A DNA stretch of 17,974 nucleotides. It comes from IOR16 sp034927775. Its GTDB lineage: Bacteria; Bacillota; Clostridia; Peptostreptococcales; Anaerovoracaceae. The position numbers and the translations under genes were made by a program. Shown here piece by piece: positions 7,330 to 13,732 of this stretch; within the stretch, counting starts at the first letter, position 1, and every line of letters starts with the position of its first letter. The notes under the pieces are model-generated. The model was given only the letters and a program-made list of their open reading frames with translations, made no database searches and had not been told where the DNA came from. Location of the stretch: positions 1-17,974 of the forward strand of contig JAYFPL010000062.1 in NCBI GenBank assembly GCA_034927775.1, read 5' to 3'.

Positions 7330-8544
7330 GTGAAGTATTTAATTTTAGTAGCAGATGGAGCGGGTGACGAACCCATTGAGAAGCTAGGTGGAAAAACACC
7401 TCTTGAAACAGCAAATATAAAGAACATAAATCAGCTTGCAAAAAAGGGTGCGGTTGGAGTGGTCAGTACAGTACCTGAAGGAATTGCTCCAGGAAGTGAT
7501 GCTGCAAACTTATCAGTAATGGGTTATGATCCTAGAGTTTATTTGACAGGACGTTCCCCGCTTGAGGCAGCAAGTATTGGCATTGATATGTCGGATACGG
7601 ATGTTGCGTTTCGATGCAATATTGTAACTTTACAGGGTGAGGGTGCTTATGAAGATTTAACAGTACTGGATCATAGCTCTGGTGATATTACAACGGAAGA
7701 AGCTGATGAATTAATTAAAGCGGTTAACGAGAAATTTGGAAGTGAACTCATTCAATTTTATACAGGTGTAAGTTATCGTCATTGTATGATTGTAAAAAAT
7801 GGCGGAACCGATTATGTATTAACTCCGCCTCATGATATCTTGACAAAAAAGGTTGGAGAATATATGCCAAAGGGTGATGGCGTTGACTTTATTTCTAATA
7901 TGATGAAAGAAAGCTATGAATTGCTTTCAAAACATCCTGTAAATGTAAAACGTATGGAAAGAGGATTAAATCCTGCAAATTCAATTTGGATTTGGGGACA
8001 AGGCAAAAAACCGCTTCTCTCTTCCTTCTATGATAAATATCACATCAAGGGTGCAACCATCTCCGCAGTGGATTTGATTAAGGGCATTGGTATTTGTGCT
8101 GGTTTAAAATCCATAGATGTAGAGGGTGCGACCGGAACCATTCATACTAATTTCTCGGGAAAAGCCGAAGCTGCAATTCAGCAATTCAAGGAAGGAATGG
8201 ACTTTATTTACTTGCATGTAGAGGCACCGGATGAATGTTCTCATCAAGGAGATCTTCCGGGAAAAATAAAATCTATGGAATTGATTGATGAAAAAATCGT
8301 GGGACCGGTAATTGAATATTTGAGAAGCACCGGAGAAGACTTCCGCTTTTTAATTTTACCCGATCATCAGACTCCAATCTCCATTCGAACACATGCCGGA
8401 AAACCGGTACCGTTTGTTCTCTATGACAGCAGCAAAGAAACGGAAGAAGATGAAAATCGAGGATTTAATGAAACAGCAGCTGCTGCGTCTGGCCTGTTTT
8501 TTGGAAATGGCTATGAATTGACAGATTATTTTTTTGGTTGCTAG
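7330..8544 (+). CDS. apgM: aPGAM-family enzyme: cofactor-independent phosphoglycerate mutase or proposed homoserine kinase
   Basis: A 404-residue member of the archaeal-type 2,3-bisphosphoglycerate-independent phosphoglycerate mutase family (alkaline phosphatase superfamily). The metal-binding aspartate is in LVADGAGDEP (Asp9); GSDAANLSVMGYDP at 55-68 carries the serine expected to be phosphorylated (Ser56 by analogy with iPGM); YLHVEAPDECSHQGD, LILPDHQTP and the THAGKPVPF segment carry the remaining metal ligands. In this family some bacterial members interconvert 3- and 2-phosphoglycerate, while a close subgroup is a proposed non-orthologous homoserine kinase; sequence alone does not separate them here. 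Start is a GTG with AAAGGAG at 7314-7320, 9 nt upstream. It is divergent from serC-serA, which draw on the same 3-phosphoglycerate pool, and 26 nt upstream of dacF, with which it is probably cotranscribed. Confidence 0.88.
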   Translation: MKYLILVADGAGDEPIEKLGGKTPLETANIKNINQLAKKGAVGVVSTVPEGIAPGSDAANLSVMGYDPRVYLTGRSPLEAASIGIDMSDTDVAFRCNIVTLQGEGAYEDLTVLDHSSGDITTEEADELIKAVNEKFGSELIQFYTGVSYRHCMIVKNGGTDYVLTPPHDILTKKVGEYMPKGDGVDFISNMMKESYELLSKHPVNVKRMERGLNPANSIWIWGQGKKPLLSSFYDKYHIKGATISAVDLIKGIGICAGLKSIDVEGATGTIHTNFSGKAEAAIQQFKEGMDFIYLHVEAPDECSHQGDLPGKIKSMELIDEKIVGPVIEYLRSTGEDFRFLILPDHQTPISIRTHAGKPVPFVLYDSSKETEEDENRGFNETAAAASGLFFGNGYELTDYFFGC

Positions 8545-8570
8545 ATAGTCGATAACAGGGGGAGACATTT

Positions 8571-9941
8571 ATGAAGAAGTTTTTTGCTGCATTGCTTGCG
8601 GTCATTTTCGTATGCGGTGCTACAAACTTTTCGTATGGTGCAGCAGCAGAACCGATAATCGGAGGTGCCAGCGGTATTTTGATTGATGCGACAACAGGGG
8701 AAATTCTTTATCAGAAGGATGCCGATGTACAAAGATATCCCGCAAGTACAACAAAGATTATTACCGCACTTTTAGCGCTGGAAAACTTAGACCTGAATAA
8801 AGTAGTAACAGTCGATGCAGATACACCTTTTACGGAAGGAAGTCGAATGTACTTAGTTGAAGGGGAACAGCTGAAAGTAGAACAAATTCTATACGGGATG
8901 ATGACAGAATCAGCAAATGATGCTGCCGTTGCACTTGCAAAGGAAGTATCGGGGAGTGTAGAAGAGTTTGCAAAGCTTATGAACCAACGTGCAAAGGAGC
9001 TTGGTGCGAAAAATACTAATTTTGTAACACCGAATGGACTTCACGATGACACACATGTTACAACTGCTTATGATTTGGCAATGATTGCAAAATATGCAAT
9101 GACCAATGAGAAATTCAGAGATTTAGTAACAACCTACCGTTTTATATTGCCGCAGACAAACAAACAAGAAACACGTTATATGTATAATACGAATCGAATG
9201 CTTTATGATGAAAAGACAAAGGTTGTTGTAAACGGTGTTTTACGTGGCTGCAAATATGAAGGTATTACAGGTATTAAAACCGGATATACAAGTCATGCTG
9301 GAGGCTGCTTAGTAGCCAGTGCAAAAAGAGGAGATACCGAATTGATTGCTGTAACATTGGCTTCAACCGATAAAGGTAGATTTGCTGACTGTATTACGTT
9401 ATTGGATTATGGATTTGCTAATTATAAAACGGTCCATTCTATGGAGGCAGGTACGGAACTAGGTGAAGTTAAGGTATCCAGAGGAAATGTGAATCGAGTT
9501 AAGGTCACACTAGCCAAAGACGCGGCGACCACATTGCCCGTGGAGGCATCGCCTTCCGTGTTATCCACAAAGCTTGTTTTGGATAAATCTTTAAAAGCAC
9601 CGGTAGAAAAAGGTGAAAAAGCGGGTGTACTGCAAGTTTATGAAGGAGATACCCTTTTGAAAGAATACGAAGCCGTTGCGGCAGCGAATGTAAAAAAGGG
9701 AGGCCCGCTGTCCATTTTCGGAATAACAGATAAAACGGCAAAGATCATTGGAATTGTAGCCTTAATCATCGTAGGATTTCTGAGTTTATTGTTGGGAGCC
9801 TATATTGCATTGAAGCGAAGACAAGTTCGGTTGCGAAAGCAAAGAAGATTAGAACGGCAAAAACGAATTCAACGAGATGAGATGGAGCGAAGAGCTGCAT
9901 GGGAAGAAGAATACGAACGGCGTTACCAGCGACGCAGCTAA
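8571..9941 (+). CDS. dacF: D-alanyl-D-alanine carboxypeptidase (serine-type, DacF-like)
   Basis: A 456-residue low-molecular-weight penicillin-binding protein (peptidase family S11) that removes the terminal D-Ala from peptidoglycan stem peptides outside the membrane. Residues 1-26 are a signal peptide. The three active-site motifs are all present: S59TTK62, S114AN116 and K236TG238, the last in GIKTGYTSHAGGC. A C-terminal all-beta region (about 285-375) follows, as in other DacF/PBP5-like enzymes. Instead of the usual short amphipathic anchor there is a full transmembrane helix at about 391-412 and a 44-residue tail very rich in Arg, Lys and Glu, presumably cytoplasmic. The ATG has an AGGGGGAG ribosome binding site at 8557-8564. 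It follows the aPGAM gene by 26 nt and ends just before a terminator. The dacF symbol is by similarity; dacA or dacB naming is possible. Confidence 0.93.
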   Translation: MKKFFAALLAVIFVCGATNFSYGAAAEPIIGGASGILIDATTGEILYQKDADVQRYPASTTKIITALLALENLDLNKVVTVDADTPFTEGSRMYLVEGEQLKVEQILYGMMTESANDAAVALAKEVSGSVEEFAKLMNQRAKELGAKNTNFVTPNGLHDDTHVTTAYDLAMIAKYAMTNEKFRDLVTTYRFILPQTNKQETRYMYNTNRMLYDEKTKVVVNGVLRGCKYEGITGIKTGYTSHAGGCLVASAKRGDTELIAVTLASTDKGRFADCITLLDYGFANYKTVHSMEAGTELGEVKVSRGNVNRVKVTLAKDAATTLPVEASPSVLSTKLVLDKSLKAPVEKGEKAGVLQVYEGDTLLKEYEAVAAANVKKGGPLSIFGITDKTAKIIGIVALIIVGFLSLLLGAYIALKRRQVRLRKQRRLERQKRIQRDEMERRAAWEEEYERRYQRRS

Positions 9942-9950
9942 AGTAAAAGA

Positions 9951-9993
9951 AAACCCATCAATACATCAAAAAAGTAGATGTATTGATGGGTTT
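9951..9993. terminator. Bidirectional rho-independent terminator
   Basis: A perfect 17-bp stem, arms 9951-9967 and 9977-9993 (AAACCCATCAATACATC and its complement), with a 9-nt A-rich loop. The stem ends in TTT followed by GTTG on the plus strand; on the minus strand it is followed by TCTTTTACTTT. It separates the convergent dacF and PfkB-family genes. Confidence 0.88.
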
Positions 9994-10004
9994 GTTGTAT
10001 ATTG

Positions 10005-10910
10005 TTATAGATTGCAATGGTTAGATAAAATTCCATATTTACATGTGCATAAAGAAGCTGCTTCATTGGCAAAATGAAGTATATTCTCTAAATCTGGGGC
10101 ACTCAGTTGTTTAACTGGTATATCGAGATCTAGAAAACGTGAAAGAGCGGCTCCCATAAAAATATCAGAAGTTGTATGGCTGTCGATTGGTTGAACTTGT
10201 TTCACGCCTTGCACATAGCCTTCGCCGTCTCGGCCTACGTAGCGGCACCCATTTTCCCCCATGTTTATGAGAATAAAATGGGAACTGTATTGGTGAAGTA
10301 AATCCATTGGGGATATTCCGAGAAAATGCAGATCTTCCTGTGTAATGTTCACTAAATCCGCATCTTTAATACCTTGCAAGATTTGTTTTTTTGCTTCTTC
10401 CTTACTGTTCCATACACCGTTTAAATAGCTTGCTTCAAAGCTGATAATGGCTCCAGATTTACGTGCGATACGAACTGCTTCGAATGCTGCTTCTCTGGAA
10501 AGGGGATGCGTAAGTGATAGACTGCTAAAATGAAAAATTTTTGTATTCTTTAACATAGAAATCGGCAATTCTTCTTTTTTATATTGAGTTTCAGAACCAG
10601 GTTTTCTAACAAATTCATATATGGATTGACCGGATTCATCTATATTTACAAAAGCCAAAGTAGTGAATACGTTGGGATCCAAAACGACCGCGCTGGTATC
10701 TACTTGAAACTCTTGCAGAGTATCTAATGCTGTTTTACCAAAGCTGTCTAATCCAATTTTTCCGATAAAAGCAGTTTGGAGTCCACATTTGGCAGGAACG
10801 CATATTAGATTTGCGGGAGAACCACCGGGGCTTGGAACGTAAGAACCGTTCTCTTGTTGTATAAAATCGATGAGCAATTCACCGAACGCAATGATGTCAT
10901 ATGTTTTCAC
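10005..10910 (-). CDS. PfkB-family carbohydrate kinase homologue with degenerate active-site motifs
   Basis: A 301-residue protein with the overall layout of a fructokinase: GELLIDF at 10-16, PGGSPANLICVPAKCGL at 28-44, FIGKIGLDSFG at 48-58, EFVRKPGSE at 99-107 and a FANEAASL C-terminal helix at 280-287. Several motifs conserved in active family members are altered. The DPNxR motif reads FEASYL (158-163), and PfkB signature 2, normally DTTGAGD, reads DSHTTSD (243-249), keeping the catalytic Asp249 but losing the Gly-Ala-Gly anion hole. It may be a kinase of unusual substrate, a sensor, or a decaying gene; the frame is intact. Start is a GTG at 10910 with GGAGG at 10923-10927, 12 nt upstream; an in-frame ATG at 10967 lies beyond that site, inside the promoter region, and is rejected. 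It is divergent from uvrC and stands alone, without a sugar transporter beside it. Confidence 0.85.
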   Translation of the reverse strand: MKTYDIIAFGELLIDFIQQENGSYVPSPGGSPANLICVPAKCGLQTAFIGKIGLDSFGKTALDTLQEFQVDTSAVVLDPNVFTTLAFVNIDESGQSIYEFVRKPGSETQYKKEELPISMLKNTKIFHFSSLSLTHPLSREAAFEAVRIARKSGAIISFEASYLNGVWNSKEEAKKQILQGIKDADLVNITQEDLHFLGISPMDLLHQYSSHFILINMGENGCRYVGRDGEGYVQGVKQVQPIDSHTTSDIFMGAALSRFLDLDIPVKQLSAPDLENILHFANEAASLCTCKYGILSNHCNL

Positions 10911-10945
10911 GTTTATTTCTTTCCTCCTGTTTGTATTGCTCTCTA

Positions 10946-10976
10946 ATTTTAACACTTTTGTATACAAAGCAAAAGT
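10946..10976 (-). promoter_or_regulatory. Predicted promoter of the PfkB-family gene with palindromic operator
   Basis: On the minus strand a TAAAAT -10 (10946-10951) is preceded by TTGCTT (10967-10972, 15-bp spacer) or TTTTGC (10969-10974, 17-bp spacer). Between them lies a perfect 12-bp palindrome, TTTGTATACAAA at 10957-10968. A second arm pair, ACTTTTG (10954-10960) and CAAAAGT (10970-10976), surrounds it. The TTGTATACAA core resembles known operators of GntR-family regulators such as Bacillus GntR. The dyad is seen directly; the regulator class is inferred. Confidence 0.5.
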
Positions 10977-11007
10977 ATTAAAATAAAAAAGTCAAATTTT
11001 GTCACCA

Positions 11008-11049
11008 TTGCAATGCGATAGTTGTTTGAAGTATAATTTTCTATATAAT
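11008..11049 (+). promoter_or_regulatory. Predicted uvrC promoter(s)
   Basis: Two overlapping candidates: TTGCAA (11008-11013) with a perfect TATAAT (11032-11037) at 18 bp, and TTGTTT (11022-11027) with a perfect TATAAT (11044-11049) at 16 bp. Both are upstream of the uvrC ribosome binding site. No LexA-like GAAC-N4-GTTC box is visible nearby, so SOS control is not supported. Confidence 0.5.
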
Positions 11050-11068
11050 AAAATTGGGGTGAGCAAGG

Positions 11069-12913
11069 ATGTTTGATATCAAGGAAAATTTAAAAAAATT
11101 ACCGGACAAACCGGGAGTTTATTTGCATAAAGATAAGATGGGAAAAGTAATTTATGTAGGCAAAGCGGTTTCGTTGAAAAATCGTGTGCGGCAATATTTC
11201 CAGTCTTCAAAAAGGCAGGATGCCAAAGTACGTGCAATGGTATCTCACATCGAGGAATTTGAGTACATTACCACGGATACAGAAATGGAAGCTTTGATTT
11301 TAGAAAACAATCTCATTAAAAAATATATGCCGCAGTACAATGTCCTTTTACGGGATGATAAAACGTATCCTTATATCAAAGTAACCATGGCAGAGGAATA
11401 TCCGCGAATTTTAAAAACGAGAAAAGTTATAGCGGATGGTGCAAAATATTTTGGGCCTTATACCGATGTTGGTGCAGTCAATCAAATGATCGATTTGCTA
11501 AATGATGTATTTGTACTGAAACGTTGTTCGACTCAAAAGTTTGCAAATGGCTTCCTGCCCTGCTTGAATTATCATATTCATCGCTGCCGAGGAATTTGTA
11601 CAGGTACTGTAAGCCGTGAAGAATATGGACGTCAGATTCAGCAGGCTGTTGATTATTTGAACGGAAAGAATAAAGGGCTTTTGGAAGAATTAGAAAGGCG
11701 CATGATTGAGGCTTCTGAGAATCTTCAATTTGAGCAGGCTGCACAGTATCGAGATCAAATTTCTGCCGTAAAGGCGGTTTCAGAAAAGCAGAAGGTAGTT
11801 TTGAGTGCCGCAGGTGACATGGATGTTGTTTTGGTATCAAGAGGGCAGGTTGGTGTTCATGTGATTGTTTTCTTTGTAAGACAGGGTAAACATAGCGGAA
11901 GAGAGACTTATCATTTGCAAGCAATGCCAGAAGAAAGCAATGCTGAGGTATTAACAGCGTTTTTGAAGCAGTATTATTCACCGAGTGTTATGGTACCAAA
12001 GGAAATTCTATTGGAAGAGGAATTGCTGGAAACGGAACTGCTTGAAAAGTGGCTCTCCGAGCTTCGCGGAAGCAATGTAAAACTTGTTGTACCTCAAAAG
12101 GGAGAGAAGAAAGCATTTTTAGACCTTGCTAAACGAGATGTTATTGAACTTTCTAAGGTTTTGGATGAAAGAGCAAAAAATCAGCAAGAAAAGGCGTCCG
12201 CCATTTCGGAGGCACTATCTTCTTTTTTTGGTTTTCATACAGAAGGGAACTGGCGTATTGAAGCATATGACATATCTAACACCAATGGTGTAGATTCTGT
12301 TGGTGCGATGGTTGTGTTCGAGAGCGGAAAACCAGTTCGAAAGGATTATCGTCGATTTAAAATTCGAACCATTGAAGGACCAAACGATTATGGAAGCTTG
12401 CAGGAAGTAATGTATCGCAGAATGAAACGAGGTTTACGAGGAGATGCATCCTTTTCAAAAATGCCGGATCTTTTGCTTATGGATGGCGGTAAAAATCAAG
12501 TATCTGTAGTGGAGCAAGTACTTTCCGCAATGAAGGTTTCTATACCGGTTGCAGGGATGGTCAAGGATGATCACCATCGAACCAGAGGATTGATTTATCA
12601 AGAAAGGGAATTGGATTTAAGGAGCAATCCGGTTTTATTCAAATACATTGCGTCGATTCAAGAGGAAGTACATCGCTTTGCGATTGATTATCACCGGGGA
12701 TTACGAAGTAAAAAATTACAGAAGTCAATTTTGGATGAAATCGATGGTGTGGGAGAAAAACGAAAACTGGCATTGTTATCTGCTTTTGGTAGTATTGACG
12801 CGATTCGACAAGCATCGATAGAAGAATTGAGTCAAGTTTCCGGGATGAATCGAACTGTGGCAGAAAAGATTCTTCAACATTTGAATAATTCAATTGTGAA
12901 ACAACCATTATAG
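11069..12913 (+). CDS. uvrC: UvrABC system protein C (excinuclease subunit)
   Basis: A 614-residue nucleotide excision repair nuclease that makes the 3' and 5' incisions around DNA lesions after UvrA/UvrB recognition. Domains in order: GIY-YIG nuclease at about 12-95 (PGVYLHKD, VIYVGKAVSLKNRV, EALILENNLIKK); four cysteines C153, C165, C173 and C177, at the spacing known to bind a [4Fe-4S] cluster in UvrC; the UVR/UvrB-binding helical hairpin at about 203-240; the RNase H-like 5' nuclease domain (AYDISNTNGVDSVG near 400, LLMDGGKNQV, VKDDHHRTRGL); and C-terminal tandem helix-hairpin-helix motifs at about 550-610 (LDEIDGVGEKRKLALL, QVSGMNRTVAEKIL). Length is normal. The ATG follows a GGGGTGAG ribosome binding site at 11056-11063. 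It is followed 60 nt later by the DUF1292 gene, possibly on the same transcript. Confidence 0.98.
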   Translation: MFDIKENLKKLPDKPGVYLHKDKMGKVIYVGKAVSLKNRVRQYFQSSKRQDAKVRAMVSHIEEFEYITTDTEMEALILENNLIKKYMPQYNVLLRDDKTYPYIKVTMAEEYPRILKTRKVIADGAKYFGPYTDVGAVNQMIDLLNDVFVLKRCSTQKFANGFLPCLNYHIHRCRGICTGTVSREEYGRQIQQAVDYLNGKNKGLLEELERRMIEASENLQFEQAAQYRDQISAVKAVSEKQKVVLSAAGDMDVVLVSRGQVGVHVIVFFVRQGKHSGRETYHLQAMPEESNAEVLTAFLKQYYSPSVMVPKEILLEEELLETELLEKWLSELRGSNVKLVVPQKGEKKAFLDLAKRDVIELSKVLDERAKNQQEKASAISEALSSFFGFHTEGNWRIEAYDISNTNGVDSVGAMVVFESGKPVRKDYRRFKIRTIEGPNDYGSLQEVMYRRMKRGLRGDASFSKMPDLLLMDGGKNQVSVVEQVLSAMKVSIPVAGMVKDDHHRTRGLIYQERELDLRSNPVLFKYIASIQEEVHRFAIDYHRGLRSKKLQKSILDEIDGVGEKRKLALLSAFGSIDAIRQASIEELSQVSGMNRTVAEKILQHLNNSIVKQPL

Positions 12914-12973
12914 TGTTATAGTGATAGTATACCCAAAATGAAGAAAATGGGAAATTTATAGGAGGATAAACGT

Positions 12974-13285
12974 ATGAGTGAAAAAGAAAAATGCACACCT
13001 GGTGGCTGCAGTGACGATTGCTGCTGCGGAGGCGATAATGATGCAGATTTTATCACATTAGAGTTTGATGATGGCGTAGAAGTAGAATGTGAAATTATGG
13101 GCCTATTCGATTATGAAGGAAAAGAATACATTGCATTGATTCCAGATGATGGCAGTGATGATGTTTACATTTATGGCTATAAGGAAACCGGAGAAGATGA
13201 ATTTGAATTGGTTGACATTGAAGACGATGCAGAATTTGAAAAAGTCGTTGCAGAATTTGATAAGTTAACTGCGGAAGAAGCTTAA
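12974..13285 (+). CDS. DUF1292 family protein with Cys-rich N-terminus
   Basis: A 103-residue, strongly acidic cytoplasmic protein. Residues about 27-95 match DUF1292 (ITLEFDDGVEVECEIMGLFDYEGKEYIALIP, read in two parts, then YIYGYKE), a small beta-rich domain of unknown function widespread in Firmicutes and usually about 90-100 aa. The N-terminal extension carries five cysteines (C7, C12, C16, C17, C18) in the pattern CX4CX3CCC among Gly and Asp, which could bind a metal. The ATG has a GGAGG at 12961-12965, 8 nt upstream. It lies 60 nt after uvrC with no intervening terminator and is followed by a strong terminator. In many Firmicutes this family neighbours yrrK/yrvI-type genes; here it follows uvrC. 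Function unknown. Confidence 0.88.
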   Translation: MSEKEKCTPGGCSDDCCCGGDNDADFITLEFDDGVEVECEIMGLFDYEGKEYIALIPDDGSDDVYIYGYKETGEDEFELVDIEDDAEFEKVVAEFDKLTAEEA

Positions 13286-13297
13286 TAAGACAAACAA

Positions 13298-13340
13298 AAA
13301 CCTGTAGGAAAGAATATTTTCTTTCTTGCAGGTTTTTTTT
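13298..13340. terminator. Rho-independent terminator after the DUF1292 gene
   Basis: Arms 13298-13314 and 13319-13335 form a 17-bp stem with two G-U wobbles and a 4-nt loop, followed by eight T (13333-13340). On the minus strand the stem is followed by five T, so it can also end the small convergent gene whose stop is at 13371. Confidence 0.93.
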
Positions 13341-13370
13341 ATATACTTTATTTCTAATTTTTTTTTAATG

Positions 13371-13538
13371 TCAGTCTTTTAAATGACGAAGGAACATACC
13401 GGCAAAACCAAAAAACATTAATGAACCTACAAAAGTACCTCTTTGAATCTGAGAAAAACCATTTTGAAGGCTGACTACTAAGCAAGAAATACCTGCAAGC
13501 AGCATAAAGATAGCAACGTAAAGATTTTTTTTGTTCAT
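13371..13538 (-). CDS. Small two-helix membrane protein (55 aa), unrecognised
   Basis: A short frame on the minus strand encoding 55 residues. The ATG at 13538 has a textbook AAGGAG (13547-13552) 8 nt upstream. The protein starts MNKKNLYV, has hydrophobic segments at about 6-23 (LYVAIFMLLAGISCLVVS) and 36-51 (FVGSLMFFGFAGMFLR), joined by a polar QNGFSQIQRG turn, and ends RHLKD. The Lys-rich start and basic end suggest both termini are cytoplasmic. A TATAAT with an extended TGG (13606-13614, minus strand) could be its promoter, and the terminator at 13298-13340 works in its direction too. I do not recognise the family. A longer frame overlapping it on the same strand (13354-13665) has no ribosome binding site and an unlikely composition. 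Gene status is supported by ribosome binding site, spacing, composition and flanking signals. Confidence 0.72.
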   Translation of the reverse strand: MNKKNLYVAIFMLLAGISCLVVSLQNGFSQIQRGTFVGSLMFFGFAGMFLRHLKD

Positions 13539-13575
13539 AGTATAAGCTCCTTAGAATGAATGATTCGATTGCAAA

Positions 13576-13686
13576 TGATCGTTTTAGGTATAACGGACGA
13601 GTTTTATTATACCATAAATGTTTCAAAGATGACCGTTTTATATAACAGAAAAATATTATTTTCATATAAAAAAGTGGATATGAAAA
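13576..13686. repeat. Imperfect direct repeat and 9-bp dyad upstream of the AGCS gene
   Basis: TGATCGTTTTAGGTATAACG (13576-13595) recurs as TGACCGTTTTATATAAC from 13630, with one substitution and a 2-nt deletion. A perfect dyad follows: TTTTCATAT (13659-13667) and ATATGAAAA (13678-13686) around a 10-nt spacer, about 45 bp before the carrier gene. The gap 13539-13732 thus holds possible regulatory sites for the two divergent genes; I could not place a clear plus-strand promoter. Confidence 0.45.
13606..13614 (-). promoter_or_regulatory. Candidate extended -10 promoter for the small membrane protein gene
   Basis: Minus-strand TGGTATAAT: a perfect -10 with an upstream TG. No good -35 is visible at 16-18 bp, which is acceptable for extended -10 promoters. 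It lies about 70 bp upstream of the 55-aa gene. Confidence 0.4.
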
Positions 13687-13732
13687 GGGAGTTAAGTCGT
13701 AATTTCGTTTCTATAAAGAAAGGAGAGAGGTA

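Noticed and set aside
7182..7441. Two minus-strand frames (79 and 81 codons) over the A-rich region and the start of the aPGAM gene
   Set aside because: They are Phe/Leu/Lys-rich translations of A-tracts, overlap a confident gene, and lack start signals.
9877..10077. 66-codon plus-strand frame across the dacF end and the following terminator
   Set aside because: It runs through a strong bidirectional hairpin and overlaps two confident genes.
10981..11068. LexA/SOS box before uvrC
   Set aside because: No GAAC-N4-GTTC or near match is present.
11478..11981. 167-codon open frame on the minus strand inside uvrC
   Set aside because: It is antisense to a highly conserved coding sequence, with no ribosome binding site and a His/Gln/Leu-rich shadow composition.
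12914..12973. Terminator or separate promoter between uvrC and the DUF1292 gene
   Set aside because: Only a 4-bp CCCA/TGGG pairing without a T-tail and a vague TATAGTG repeat are present; neither is strong enough to call.
13354..13665. 103-codon open frame on the minus strand across the gap before the AGCS gene
   Set aside because: It has no ribosome binding site, an unlikely Arg/Phe/Tyr-rich composition, and overlaps in another frame the 55-aa gene that has an ideal start context.
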